Shown here piece by piece: positions 16,131-25,126 of a stretch of DNA of 33,875 nucleotides; position 1 is the stretch's first letter; each line of letters starts with the position of its first letter. This DNA comes from a virus. The notes beneath the pieces were generated by a model. The model was not told the origin of the DNA. It made no database searches and saw only the letters and a program-made list of their open reading frames with translations. The stretch spans positions 1 to 33,875 of the IMG/VR virus record IMGVR_UViG_3300023176_004491; one strand, given 5' to 3'. The position numbers and the translations under genes were made by a program.

Positions 16131-17290
16131 TGGCGTGGCGCGACCAGCTAAGGCCAGCCAGCTTTCGCGGTGTGCCGTTCGAGACCGAAAGCGCAAGCGC
16201 TGAGTTCGGGCGTGACGGCGTGCTCCAAGAGCCGGTTGGTGATGATGGCGTTTACTTCGACGACCTTGGGCGAAAGACGCGCATTTATCGATTATCAGGC
16301 TTCATCATCGCTCAAGATGCCGATGCCAACGATTACAGCCGGCGAAGGGATGCGCTCATCGCAGCGGTTGAAGAGCGGGGCCCTGGAACGCTGGTCCATC
16401 CAACCTTTGGCACCCTTACCGCGCAACTGCTTTCATGCTCAATCAATGAGACGATTGACGAAGGCAGAGCGGCCACCTTCGAGCTCGAGTTTGCCGAAGT
16501 GGGTGGCCAGCGGCCGTTCCCAGCGCAATCGGTTGACCAGCCGGCCATCGTGGGCCAGAAAGCAGACCAGCTCCAAACGACATCCGTTACCGAATACGAA
16601 GCGAAGTACAGCACCACCGGGCCGGATTACGTGGGCCAAGCTGGCCAAGACGCCAAGAGCGAGCAAAGCACGCGCATCATTGATGCCGTTAGGGCATCGC
16701 TTAGCAGCGCGCAAGATAGCGCGGAAGCCTTGCGGCTGGCTTCAACGCTGACAACGGCCGAAAGTTTCCCAGGCACATTAGCAAGCATTGGCGATGCCAT
16801 CGGGGACCGCGCGACGCTTCAAGGCATAGTGGCAAGCATTGAGCCGACCACGTTAAGCGCTACCGGCACAACGAACGAGCGCCAAGCTCAACAGAACGCG
16901 CGCATTGTAGATATAGTGACGCGCACGGTGCTCTTTGCAGCCGCGTGCGATGCTGCGGCGAGCGAGACGTTCACGGCTTTTGATGATGCGGTGGCAGCGC
17001 GTGACGAGCTCGAGGCGCTGGCCGATGCCGACGAAGCGCGCGACGATGTGCTTGATGAGCTTCATGCGGCCATCCGTCAAATGCGCTTGGCGATGTGGGA
17101 TGACCTGACCAATCGAGCGTTGCAGCTTCCAAGGGTGGTGACGTATACGCCACCGGGGGTGACTTCAGCGATGGAGATTGCTCAATTTCTCTATGGTGAC
17201 GGCTCGCGAGCGGATGAGATTATCGCCCGCAATAACATCCCTCATCCCGGCTTTGTGTCGCCTGAGCCGCTGCAAGTGTTGAGCGAATGA
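16130..17290 (+). CDS. DNA circularisation N-like tail protein (Mu gpN family)
   Basis: A 386-residue protein beginning MAWRDQLRPASFRGVPFETE, the diagnostic start of the DNA_circ_N family, with SGFIIAQDADANDYSRRRDA and LSCSINETIDEGRAATFELE. Mu gpN lies directly after the tape measure and before gpP, as here; it is a baseplate hub component despite the family name. A long Ala/Glu-rich helical second half and a C-terminal LysM-like end (GDGSRADEIIARNNIPHPGF) complete it. It starts at GTG overlapping the tape-measure TAG, and its stop overlaps the next ATG. Confidence 0.9.
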   Translation: MAWRDQLRPASFRGVPFETESASAEFGRDGVLQEPVGDDGVYFDDLGRKTRIYRLSGFIIAQDADANDYSRRRDALIAAVEERGPGTLVHPTFGTLTAQLLSCSINETIDEGRAATFELEFAEVGGQRPFPAQSVDQPAIVGQKADQLQTTSVTEYEAKYSTTGPDYVGQAGQDAKSEQSTRIIDAVRASLSSAQDSAEALRLASTLTTAESFPGTLASIGDAIGDRATLQGIVASIEPTTLSATGTTNERQAQQNARIVDIVTRTVLFAAACDAAASETFTAFDDAVAARDELEALADADEARDDVLDELHAAIRQMRLAMWDDLTNRALQLPRVVTYTPPGVTSAMEIAQFLYGDGSRADEIIARNNIPHPGFVSPEPLQVLSE

Positions 17291-18471
17291 GCGTCATTAC
17301 GCTTCATGTTGCAGGGGTGGAGCTTGGCGGGTGGACCTCGATACGGGTAAGCGCATCGCTCGAAAGCGCGGCGCGCACCTTTGGCTTCGAGCTGGCTACG
17401 GCTGATGAGTTCAAGCTGGCGAGCGGATGGGTCCGGCCAGGGACCAAGGCCGTGGTAAAGATTGACGGTGAGCCAGTGGTCACCGGCTACGCCACCGGAT
17501 GCGACTATAGCTATGACAAGCGAAGCACCACCTTCACGGTTGAAGGTGCTTCGAAGACGATTGACTTGGTGGAATCGGACATCATCACCAAGCCGAATCG
17601 ATGGCGCCGGCGCACGCTGAAGCAAATCATCTTGGGATTGATTACCATTCACGGCATCGAGCTTGTTATTGATTCGACGGTTGACGGCAACACCAGAGTT
17701 CCACGCTTCAAAGTGGCGCAAGGCTCAAAGGTGTTCGATGCCATTGATGATTTGGTTGAAGATTACGGCCTTTTGGTTACCGATGACGAGCAAGGCCGGC
17801 TGGTGTTAACGCGGGTGCTCGAGGATGACCCACCGAAGCGGGCAGAAGACGACATCCAGCTTGGCACGGGTGGCAATGTCTTAACCGGCTCTTTCCGGGC
17901 GGATGGCTCCGGCCTGTTTTCTGATTATGTATGCCGTGGCCAGCAAACTCCGGCCGATGGCCTAAAGGCCGATGGCATCGCGCTGGTCTCTGGAAGCGTC
18001 ACAGACCAAACGATTGGCCGATACCGGCCGTTACTCATCCGACCTGAAAAGGGTATCGACCGAAAGCGCGCTCTTGAGATGGCGCGCTGGCGCGCTGCTA
18101 ACGCTTCGGGCACGGCTGCGCTCGCTACCTATACCGTCGGCGGTTGGAGGCAAAGCAACGGGGAACTCTGGAAGCCTGGCCAGCTCGTCACGGTGGACGA
18201 TGAACGTTGCGGCATCTTTGCAGAGATGTTGATCGTCGATGTCGATTACCTCAAAGACCGCTCGAGCGGCGAAGTCTGCCAGATGCAGCTAAGGCCACCG
18301 GCCGCATATGTGAGGCTGGGTCCAGATGAGCGAAAGGCCAAGCGGAGCAAGGCGAAACGCCGAAAACTCCCAGCATTAGCGGACACCGTTACCTTGTATG
18401 TCGATGCCGACGACAAGCGGCGGCAGCAAGTTTTGGCCGATGCGCCAGCCACGGTGAAGCGGGTGGAATGA
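17287..18471 (+). CDS. Baseplate hub protein (Mu gpP/gp44 family)
   Basis: A 394-residue protein of the gpD/gp44/gp27-like hub fold, the base on which the tail spike stands. Typical features are an N-terminal strand domain with WTSIRVSASLESAARTFGFE, the VVTGYATGCDYSYDKRSTTF segment, and VFDAIDDLVEDYGLLVTDDE. The region GIDRKRALEMARWRAANASG is a well conserved gp44 feature. The C-terminus is basic (KAKRSKAKRRKLP), then a Val-rich end. Length matches Mu gp44 (379). Confidence 0.9.
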   Translation: MSVITLHVAGVELGGWTSIRVSASLESAARTFGFELATADEFKLASGWVRPGTKAVVKIDGEPVVTGYATGCDYSYDKRSTTFTVEGASKTIDLVESDIITKPNRWRRRTLKQIILGLITIHGIELVIDSTVDGNTRVPRFKVAQGSKVFDAIDDLVEDYGLLVTDDEQGRLVLTRVLEDDPPKRAEDDIQLGTGGNVLTGSFRADGSGLFSDYVCRGQQTPADGLKADGIALVSGSVTDQTIGRYRPLLIRPEKGIDRKRALEMARWRAANASGTAALATYTVGGWRQSNGELWKPGQLVTVDDERCGIFAEMLIVDVDYLKDRSSGEVCQMQLRPPAAYVRLGPDERKAKRSKAKRRKLPALADTVTLYVDADDKRRQQVLADAPATVKRVE

Positions 18472-19037
18472 TGCGCGAGATGATGAATGCCTATGTGGCC
18501 AAGCTCAAAGGCTTGATTTTGCGGGCGGTGGTTTCGCGCGTCGATGAAGGCCACCGCTTCAGGTTGCTTCAATTGCAGATTCTTGCAGACGACGAAGACG
18601 ATGAGGTTGAGCACCTTGAGCCTTACGGATACAGCGCCCGCCCGGTTGACGCGGATGCCGATGGCTCACCGGAAAGCATTATTGCCGCATTGAGCGCCAG
18701 CGCGGATCAAAACGTGGCGCTGGTGGTGGCCGATAGACGCTACCGGCCGCAAAACCTACAACCGGGTGAGGTTGTGATGTATGATGCGAGTGGCCAGGTG
18801 GTGAAGCTCATGGCCGACCGAGTTGAGCTAGATGGCGCGGGCAACGAGATTCATCTCGGCGCGGGAGCAACAAAAGGCGTGAATCGAGAGGGTGACAACG
18901 TGTTAAGCAATGGAGCGATTGACCCGCCGTTTTTCGCCTGGGTCACGGCCGTCGCATTGGCCACCAGCACAACGGCGCCGACATCATTGACCAGCCGGAC
19001 ACAAGCCGGCTCGAGCATCGTGAAGGCGGTTGACTGA
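18468..19037 (+). CDS. Baseplate spike/puncturing protein (Mu gp45 family)
   Basis: A 189-residue protein against 197 for Mu gp45. It begins with helix and OB-like strands (AVVSRVDEGHRFRLLQLQIL), has VEHLEPYGYSARP, and then QNVALVVADRRYRPQNLQPG, strong family marks. The C-terminal part (VKLMADRVELDGAGNEIHLG and onward) is the beta-helical spike expected to form a trimer that pierces the outer membrane. I do not see the paired-histidine apex motif of the metal-tipped spikes clearly. ATG 18468 or 18471 may be used. Confidence 0.88.
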   Translation: MMREMMNAYVAKLKGLILRAVVSRVDEGHRFRLLQLQILADDEDDEVEHLEPYGYSARPVDADADGSPESIIAALSASADQNVALVVADRRYRPQNLQPGEVVMYDASGQVVKLMADRVELDGAGNEIHLGAGATKGVNREGDNVLSNGAIDPPFFAWVTAVALATSTTAPTSLTSRTQAGSSIVKAVD

Positions 19038-20020
19038 TGGCCGAATACCCTGGAAGCGCTTACACCCCGAACCCGCAGAGCACGGCGAACGATAGCCCTG
19101 GTGATGCGACGGTGGCGAACGGTGCCGATTACAATAAGCACGATGATGAGATACAGGCCATTAGCGATGACTTGCGGGGTGCGATAGCGGCTGCTACCGG
19201 CGCGAACATCACCGAGGTTGTCACCAACCTGGCCGCATCGGCGCTCACCACTCCGGGGGTGGGAAACACTACACCGGGAGACTTGGCGCTTTGGGACGAT
19301 GCCGATGGCACGGCGCTGCGCCAGGGCAACCAAGTCTTCAACGGTATCCGGGTGGATAACCAGAGCTCCAACCCGTTGAGCATTGGCGAGAACACCGGAG
19401 AGATTAACTCTACTAACGGCAACCTTTCGGTGATTGCCGACAATGCGCTCTTTCTTCAATCGAACGGCGATGACCTTTACCTCGATGCCGGTGGCTTTAT
19501 CCGCATCACCGATGCGAATAAAGGCGGCTCCACCTATGCCGGTAGCTTCAACCTAAGCGATTCAGACCAAGAGTGGAGCGACTACGAAAGCGCTTTTGGA
19601 GAGGTTACGCTTCTGGCCGGCATCCTGGCCGCTGCGGCTCCAGAGCAGCAACAGCAAATTGCCTCGAATGAAGTGGTTGAGAACCCTTCCGGCACCGTCA
19701 CCATCGGCCAATTCGCCTTCGATGCCAGCCTTTACGAAGACCGGTACAGCACGTTCCGCCTTCGCGTGGTGGCTTCGGTGAGTGCGGCCGTCACCGGCAC
19801 CGTTACGCTATACAACCTGACCGATGCGGAGACGGTTGCGACCATCGGAACTATCACCAGTACGGCTCCAACCAAGTACGATGCAACGCTGACCGTGGGG
19901 GCTTTGGCCGGCAATCTCAAGCAAGCTGAAAAGATTTACGAAGTGCGGGCCAGCGTCACTGGCTCGACTAGTGCAGACATCATCACCGTAGGCGGGGCTT
20001 TCATGTCCCTCAGTGCATAG
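19037..20020 (+). CDS. Fibre-like structural protein inserted between gp45 and gp46
   Basis: A 327-residue protein. The first part (NGADYNKHDDEIQAISDDLR) is a fibre-base pattern common in phage fibres, followed by an unwinding strand-rich stretch (SIGENTGEINSTNGNLSVIA, FLQSNGDDLYLDAGGFIRIT). The last 110 residues look like a jelly-roll tip (VTIGQFAFDASLYEDRYSTF, then AVTGTVTLYNLTDAETVATI). Mu gp45 is followed directly by gp46, so this gene is an insertion relative to Mu. A baseplate-attached side fibre is inferred. Confidence 0.7.
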   Translation: MAEYPGSAYTPNPQSTANDSPGDATVANGADYNKHDDEIQAISDDLRGAIAAATGANITEVVTNLAASALTTPGVGNTTPGDLALWDDADGTALRQGNQVFNGIRVDNQSSNPLSIGENTGEINSTNGNLSVIADNALFLQSNGDDLYLDAGGFIRITDANKGGSTYAGSFNLSDSDQEWSDYESAFGEVTLLAGILAAAAPEQQQQIASNEVVENPSGTVTIGQFAFDASLYEDRYSTFRLRVVASVSAAVTGTVTLYNLTDAETVATIGTITSTAPTKYDATLTVGALAGNLKQAEKIYEVRASVTGSTSADIITVGGAFMSLSA

Positions 20021-20028
20021 GAGCAATC

Positions 20029-21003
20029 ATGGCAACCGTAGGAAGAGGCATCCCCGTTGCAACCGTTGAAGACGTTATGCACGCGATATGGGACGAACTA
20101 ACCAATGACCCCATTTCGACCGGATGGGCAAGCGCTGGCATCACCATTGTAGACGACGGTGGTACGCCAGCCGTGAGCTTGAACGGCTCCACGCCAAGCG
20201 GAGCCACGCCCACGGGGCCTAGCGACTGGCTTGATGGCAGCTATCTGGTCATCACCGGACCGCACGCCGCAGGCGGCGCCTGGCAATGCGAGATATCGAA
20301 GACGACCGGCGATGATTTGAACTATCGCTTTGCCTTCCGGGGTGGATGGGCGAACGCCACCGAGTTCGCCAGCGCGACCAACACCGTGAACGCAACGCCA
20401 ATCCGGTGGAACGATAGCCTTGACCCTGGCGCTGGCTCAACGCTCGAGCTCTTTGCTACCAATGATCCGACCTTTGGCGTAGCGCCAGGACCGACCGGCC
20501 AAGCGCTCACATCGTTTGGCGCTCGCATTGTGCTATCAACGGGAGTGAGCGATAGCGGGTTGCTTTGCGGTGGCATTTATCGACCAGTGCGCCAGGATGG
20601 CGTTGGCGCGGACCCGGATACGCACCCGTGTGCGGTGCTTGGTGGCCAACCGAGCATCATCAACCAAACATCAACCAACACCTGGGGCTATGCTACGCCT
20701 GGATCCAGCTGCCTAAGCCGTTGCGCGGTAGAAAACGCCCACACTACGGCCGACACTTCAACGGCTGGATATGCCGCGTTGCGCGGCAATTCGGATGTCT
20801 TCAACGGCTCAACGCCAAACTTTGTAGACTTCAACGGCAACCACTTAACGCAAAACCTGGTTCTTTGCCGTTCTGACTTTAACGGAGCCCAAGGCGAGAT
20901 ATGCCCCGAAATAGCCACCGGCATCGATGACTCGGCCGATGTCGATGGCGCCACCAGCGCCGGCTATCAAAAGGCCGACCAGATCATTCTTCGTAAACCA
21001 TAG
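20029..21003 (+). CDS. Hypothetical structural protein of the baseplate insertion
   Basis: A 324-residue protein with a clear AGGAG ribosome-binding site. It begins with a helix (PVATVEDVMHAIWDELTNDP) and then is strand- and turn-rich with many Gly/Thr/Ser/Asn residues. It includes WLDGSYLVITGPHAAGGAWQ, FAFRGGWANATEFASATNTV and a cysteine-bearing GSSCLSRCAVENAHTT. No family was recognised. Composition and surroundings suggest a virion protein; the cysteines could pair. Confidence 0.7.
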   Translation: MATVGRGIPVATVEDVMHAIWDELTNDPISTGWASAGITIVDDGGTPAVSLNGSTPSGATPTGPSDWLDGSYLVITGPHAAGGAWQCEISKTTGDDLNYRFAFRGGWANATEFASATNTVNATPIRWNDSLDPGAGSTLELFATNDPTFGVAPGPTGQALTSFGARIVLSTGVSDSGLLCGGIYRPVRQDGVGADPDTHPCAVLGGQPSIINQTSTNTWGYATPGSSCLSRCAVENAHTTADTSTAGYAALRGNSDVFNGSTPNFVDFNGNHLTQNLVLCRSDFNGAQGEICPEIATGIDDSADVDGATSAGYQKADQIILRKP

Positions 21004-21011
21004 GATAGGTT

Positions 21012-21248
21012 ATGGCTTTCACATTCCGAACCGGATTGGCTTCCGGCTACTATAGCAGCTCTTGGCGCGTCATTTTGCCCGTGGCCGCTGGCTCTTCGGA
21101 TGTGTACTTCAACCGCAAGTTTCACAGCCCCAGCGGAACTTATCACTATTGGCAGACCGATGCGCCGGATCCCACGATGGCGCAAACGACGCCACCAAAC
21201 CCGGTGGCCCAGTACACCGATTATGTCATCCTTGAGGTTAGGCGATGA
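21012..21248 (+). CDS. Small aromatic-rich hypothetical protein of the baseplate insertion
   Basis: A 78-residue protein beginning MAFTFRTGLASGYYSSSWRV, rich in Tyr, Trp, Phe and Pro (DVYFNRKFHSPSGTYHYWQT). It is preceded by AGGATAGGTT, which could serve as its ribosome-binding site, and its stop overlaps the gp46 start (ATGA). It contains no enzyme motif. An all-beta structural or adaptor role is possible, but nothing firmer can be said. Confidence 0.65.
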   Translation: MAFTFRTGLASGYYSSSWRVILPVAAGSSDVYFNRKFHSPSGTYHYWQTDAPDPTMAQTTPPNPVAQYTDYVILEVRR

Positions 21249-21754
21249 GGTGGGGCGGTGGCTGGGGTGGCCTTTGGGGCCTTTTGACTCCTGAGCGTTT
21301 TGAACCGCTCCAAGAGTCTTTCGATTCATCGCTTGACGGTGGAATCATCGACGGCGAAGCCTGGGAAATTTTCCCGCATCGGCGCGATGACCGGTTGCGG
21401 ATGAGCGCTCTTATCTCGCTTCGGTGCGACCGGCGAGCGGCTGACGATGACGAGCTCGGGGTGGCCGACGACGACCGGCGCGGATGGTGGGCGGATGGCT
21501 TCGGCCAACGCCAGATTGGCTCGCGGTTGTGGCTTTTGGAGTCACGGAGCGTTAACGCTGAATCCGCTAGGCTTGCAAAAGACTATATTTATGAGGCTCT
21601 TGAATGGATGATTGAAGATGGCTTGGCAGATGCGCTCGACGTGTCCACCGGTTATGCTGGTGGACGGTTGACCGTCTCGGTGGTTGTCATCAAGGCCGGC
21701 GACGCAACCCCCATCTTTGAAGAGCAAGACCTTTGGAGCATCTTCAATGGCTGA
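21245..21754 (+). CDS. Baseplate protein, Mu gp46 family
   Basis: A 169-residue protein with the central mark RRGWWADGFGQRQIGSRLWL, diagnostic of GP46/gpW-type baseplate proteins. A helical RLAKDYIYEALEWMIEDGLA and a strand (GGRLTVSVVVIKAGD) follow. Mu gp46 is about 145 residues; the extra length is at the N-terminus, which is Gly/Trp-rich (MRWGGGWGGLWG). The protein links the hub to the wedge. The following gene begins eight bases before its end. Confidence 0.9.
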   Translation: MRWGGGWGGLWGLLTPERFEPLQESFDSSLDGGIIDGEAWEIFPHRRDDRLRMSALISLRCDRRAADDDELGVADDDRRGWWADGFGQRQIGSRLWLLESRSVNAESARLAKDYIYEALEWMIEDGLADALDVSTGYAGGRLTVSVVVIKAGDATPIFEEQDLWSIFNG

Positions 21755-22838
21755 TACCGGATATACACCACCTACCCAAAGCGAGCTCATCGCGCGCATT
21801 GAAAGCGATTACAACGCGAAGACGAACAATGAAGACGCGCGGGTTGAGTTTTCGCCTGGCTGGATATTTACCCGAGTTTTGGCCGGCGCCGTGCGCTCGC
21901 TTCATGACGCGGTGGCGTATGGATATGAGCAAATCCTGCCGACCACGGCCGCTGAGTTCTGGCTTGGCGAGCACGCAAAGATTCGCGGTGTGTCGCGCAT
22001 CGCTGCAACCTTCGCGAGCGGTGACCTTGTTTTCACGGGCACGAATGGGACCACGTTGCCGGCTGGAACGGAAGTGCAGCGGGTTGAAGATGGGGTGTCG
22101 GCCACGGTGACCATTGGTGGAACGGTGGTGGCTGGTACGGTCACGGTCACGGTGCAGGCCGATGAAGCCGGGGCGGCTCCGAATAGCGTGGCCGGTGTCA
22201 AGTGGGAGCTCGCCGGCACGGTGGCCGGCATTGATGCGGAGGGCGAGGTTGACGCCACAACTCCCATCACGGGTGGCCAGGACGAAGAGAGCCTTGAGGA
22301 TTGGCGCGAGCGAATCCTTATCGCTTGGCGGCAGCCGCCTGGAGCTGGCACGGTGGCTGACTATGAACGATGGGCGCGCGAAGTATCTGGGGTTGATCGC
22401 GTCTTTGTAGAGCCGTTAGAGTTCGGAGCCGGGACAGTCGGCGTGCGCTTTGTGGTCGATGGGGATGGGGTGGACAGCAACACCATCATTCCATCACCGG
22501 CAGAGATTGCAGCGGTTGAAGCGGCGATTGATGCGAATCGACCCGTGACGGCTGCGGTAACGGTGACGCCCGTTGTATCCAGCCAAGTGAACTTCACTAT
22601 TCAAGTTCAGCCTTCCGGCCTGGCAAGCGTTGAACAAGCCATTGAAGACGAGCTTAACCAGATGTTTATCCGCCTCGCTGCACCGAGCTCGAGCGGTTAC
22701 ATCATTCAAGCGTCACAAATAAGCGCAGCCATTAGCAGTGCTGAGGGCGAAGAATATCACATTGTAACAAGCCCAGCGGGAGCCGTGGCGGCTTCGTCCA
22801 ATGAAGTGTTGACGCTTGGAACGGTGACCTTCGTATGA
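21747..22838 (+). CDS. Baseplate J-like wedge protein (Mu gp47 family)
   Basis: A 363-residue protein starting at ATG 21747. A start at 21684 would add 21 residues inside gp46 and is less likely. Marks include PTQSELIARIESDYNAK, AEFWLGEHAKIRGVSRIAAT and the ITGGQDEESLEDWRERILIA segment, with ADYERWAREVSGVDRVFVEP, all typical of baseplate J. The C-terminal part (FTIQVQPSGLASVEQAIEDE) closes the wedge. Mu gp47 is about the same length (360). Confidence 0.93.
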   Translation: MADTGYTPPTQSELIARIESDYNAKTNNEDARVEFSPGWIFTRVLAGAVRSLHDAVAYGYEQILPTTAAEFWLGEHAKIRGVSRIAATFASGDLVFTGTNGTTLPAGTEVQRVEDGVSATVTIGGTVVAGTVTVTVQADEAGAAPNSVAGVKWELAGTVAGIDAEGEVDATTPITGGQDEESLEDWRERILIAWRQPPGAGTVADYERWAREVSGVDRVFVEPLEFGAGTVGVRFVVDGDGVDSNTIIPSPAEIAAVEAAIDANRPVTAAVTVTPVVSSQVNFTIQVQPSGLASVEQAIEDELNQMFIRLAAPSSSGYIIQASQISAAISSAEGEEYHIVTSPAGAVAASSNEVLTLGTVTFV

Positions 22839-23410
22839 GCGGGCCCGGTGGCTATACCGCGCTAACGGCGGATGACTACCTGACGCTATTGCGGCGGCTG
22901 GGGCCGTCGGCTCGGTTGACGGCTTCGACGGCTGGCACGCGCTTTGACCAATGGCTTCAAGCGGCTGCGGAAGAGCTTGCGCGCGTTCATGCGGTCATGG
23001 TTGCGGCGGTCTATGCCGAAATGACACCAGAGACCGCAAGCCGAATTATTGAAGGATGGCTTGAAGCGGTGGGCATACCGGATGACTGCGTGCCCGAAAT
23101 ACCGGCAACGCTTGGCGAGCAACAAGCCGTGGCGTTGGCGCGCTGGCTAGCCACGAACGGAGGCACCCCGGCTTTCTTTGAAGAAGTGGCGCTGAATCTT
23201 GGCTTTATCGTCACCGTCACTGAAAACCCGTATTCGGCCTTCCGAGTGGGCACCAGCCGCGCCGGCCAGCGACTTGGCCAAGCTGACCTTATTTACTATT
23301 GGCAGGTAGATGCCAGCGCAACGCTCACCGCTGAAGAGCGGGCGCTCTTGGAGTGCGAGATTAACCGACTAAAGCCGGCTCATACCGTGGCCGTCTTCGT
23401 TTATAGCTAG
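22835..23410 (+). CDS. Tail protein of the DUF2313 (Mu gp48/YmfQ) family
   Basis: A 191-residue protein. YLTLLRRLGPSARLTASTAG, followed by RIIEGWLEAVGIPDDCVPEI and a WLATNGGTPAFFEEVALNLG element, is the usual DUF2313 order. The C-terminus, LLECEINRLKPAHTVAVFVY, is the most conserved part of the family. These proteins connect the baseplate to the tail fibre. The gene overlaps gp47 and is followed seven bases later by the fibre gene. Confidence 0.9.
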   Translation: MSGPGGYTALTADDYLTLLRRLGPSARLTASTAGTRFDQWLQAAAEELARVHAVMVAAVYAEMTPETASRIIEGWLEAVGIPDDCVPEIPATLGEQQAVALARWLATNGGTPAFFEEVALNLGFIVTVTENPYSAFRVGTSRAGQRLGQADLIYYWQVDASATLTAEERALLECEINRLKPAHTVAVFVYS

Positions 23411-23417
23411 GTGAACC

Positions 23418-24509
23418 ATGTATCGAACCGACGCCACCGATAACACGGCCATAAAGCCAGCCAAGACCCCGATTGGGACCGCTGGCTTTTATCAAGACAG
23501 CTTGCCCGGTCAAGGCACCATCGTTGATGCAGAGCATATGAACACGATGATGGATGAGCTTGCGGCGCTGGTAGAGAACGCCGGCTTGACGCTGGATAAG
23601 GCCAATGATGCTCAAGCGTGGGATGCCATCGGTGGCGGTGCAGCGGCCAAAAGCGATGCCGCAAGCACGGGAAGCGTTACCACGAACCACACGCGAGCCG
23701 TGGTAGCTTCAACCACTTCGCTCGCATCCGGTGGGAGCTCGGCCGTTCTGGCAAGCCAAGCGGCTGAAGTGACCTCGCCACGCTCTACCGTCATCGCATC
23801 AGTCAACACCAATGTCGATGGTGGCTCGCCGCTTTACGATTGTTCGGCCACCATCGCCTATGACGCAAGCGTGGCCGGCTTTGTGCCGACCAATCAAGGC
23901 AAGGCTTCGGCCATCATCGGTTGCAAAAGCACCAGCGGTGGAGAAGTCACGGTGAGCACCGATGCGGTGGCCTGCGTGGCGCTTGCTAGCGGCTCTGGTT
24001 TGGTCCAGATGGCGCTAGGCGCATCGTCATCTTACAATGCCGCAATCGCCTGCACCGGTGGCACGGTGGCCGGCTCAACGGCTTCGGCCATCATCGCCAG
24101 TGGTGCCGATTCGGTGAGCGCTTTGGCGCGACCACGGCTTGATGCGTGTGAGTTCTCCACGTTTATCTCTTGCGATGGTGACGCGGATGTGACTGCTGAC
24201 AACGTGGTCGTCCTGGCTTCGAGTTTCGGCGCCGGTCCTGGCCCCACCTTGGCAGACCCCAACACCGTCAACCTATACGATGGCAGTGGCAACCTCACGG
24301 TGAAGATGAAGGCCGGCACCGGGAAGCTCGAATGCGGCGACATCGAGCCAAACAACGCGACTCAAGCGCCTGGCGGTGGTGCTGCGGCGACGCTTGCCAC
24401 CGTTGGCGGTCTTGGTCCGGCTGGCGCTGGCCAGGTGCAATGGTTGCAACTTCAGATTGGGCCACCGGGCGGCGTGAAGACGCAATACTTTATCCCGCTT
24501 TGGCAGTAG
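23418..24509 (+). CDS. Tail fibre protein
   Basis: A 363-residue protein. The N-terminal anchor TIVDAEHMNTMMDELAALVE and AGLTLDKANDAQAWDAI is the common start of fibres in Mu/P2-like phages (compare the pattern TVVDADWLN-x-x-x-EL). Residues about 85-300 are strand-rich Ser/Ala/Val repeats of the kind SSAVLASQAAEV and STVIASVN, a likely beta-helical shaft. The C-terminus is Gly/Pro-rich and ends QYFIPLWQ. It probably decides host binding. No chaperone gene is seen after it. The next gene faces the other way and its stop codon abuts this one. Confidence 0.85.
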   Translation: MYRTDATDNTAIKPAKTPIGTAGFYQDSLPGQGTIVDAEHMNTMMDELAALVENAGLTLDKANDAQAWDAIGGGAAAKSDAASTGSVTTNHTRAVVASTTSLASGGSSAVLASQAAEVTSPRSTVIASVNTNVDGGSPLYDCSATIAYDASVAGFVPTNQGKASAIIGCKSTSGGEVTVSTDAVACVALASGSGLVQMALGASSSYNAAIACTGGTVAGSTASAIIASGADSVSALARPRLDACEFSTFISCDGDADVTADNVVVLASSFGAGPGPTLADPNTVNLYDGSGNLTVKMKAGTGKLECGDIEPNNATQAPGGGAAATLATVGGLGPAGAGQVQWLQLQIGPPGGVKTQYFIPLWQ

Positions 24510-25100
24510 TTACTTCGCGGTTTTCAGCGCTTTGACCATGGCGCGGAGCTGATTGCGCTCCCAGTTCTTTTTTACGGCTATCCAGACCTGGATATCAAAA
24601 GGCCAATTCTTTTCCACCTTGAGCGTCTTGCGAAGCACATACATGAGCTTTGGCGGCTTGCGCTTGTAGATGCGAAAGACGCCTTTGTCCCCGCTCTTCA
24701 GGTCTAAAACGATGTGGTTGCCTTTGGCAATCAAGCGGCCTGGCCATCGGCTTTGCGTGGTCTTTTGGGCTTTGGTTTTTCGGATGGCGCGCGGGATGGC
24801 AATGCTCCCCGCGTTCAATCCCGTCTTGATGCCGCCATGGCCCTGGCGCTCCATGAAGGCATCGCGAGAGCCGACTTCAGCGGTGAGCGTCTTTTTGTTC
24901 GCTCGAGTCACAACGATACCCTTCGACACCCACCTTGACCGGATGGTGAAATAGTGCGGCAGGTCTTCGCGTAGCTGGTCGCGCGCATCGTAAGCGGTCA
25001 TATTAAGCGCGGTAGACATCGCAAAGGGTATTTGCTTGGCGATGCGCTTGGTGCGACGGTCAAAGCTGGCAGTATCGAACTTGAGGTTGACAAGCATCAT
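24510..25100 (-). CDS. Minor tail Z (gpZ)-like protein on the opposite strand
   Basis: A 196-residue protein. KRIAKQIPFAMSTALNMTAY and HYFTIRSRWVSKGIVVTRAN match the prophage minor tail Z/HK97 gp10-like pattern, in which IPFA-x-A-x-A-LN-x-TA precedes an FT-x-R segment. It is basic throughout and continues SRDAFMERQGHGGIKTG and SGDKGVFRIYKRKPPKLMYV. Related genes are usually in the head-tail connector region on the late strand, whereas this one is reversed and has zero bases between its stop and the fibre stop. AAGGG precedes the tandem ATGs (25097 or 25100). Function is not established. Confidence 0.75.
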   Translation of the reverse strand: MMLVNLKFDTASFDRRTKRIAKQIPFAMSTALNMTAYDARDQLREDLPHYFTIRSRWVSKGIVVTRANKKTLTAEVGSRDAFMERQGHGGIKTGLNAGSIAIPRAIRKTKAQKTTQSRWPGRLIAKGNHIVLDLKSGDKGVFRIYKRKPPKLMYVLRKTLKVEKNWPFDIQVWIAVKKNWERNQLRAMVKALKTAK

Positions 25101-25126
25101 AGACCCTTGGGTGGTGCTGGTATATT

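Noticed and set aside
25087-25126. Apparent promoter TTGACA ... TATATT before the candidate endolysin gene
   Set aside because: The spacer is 28 bases, far from 17. The TG-extended TATATT alone would start transcription past the first ATG at 25127, so it is not convincing.
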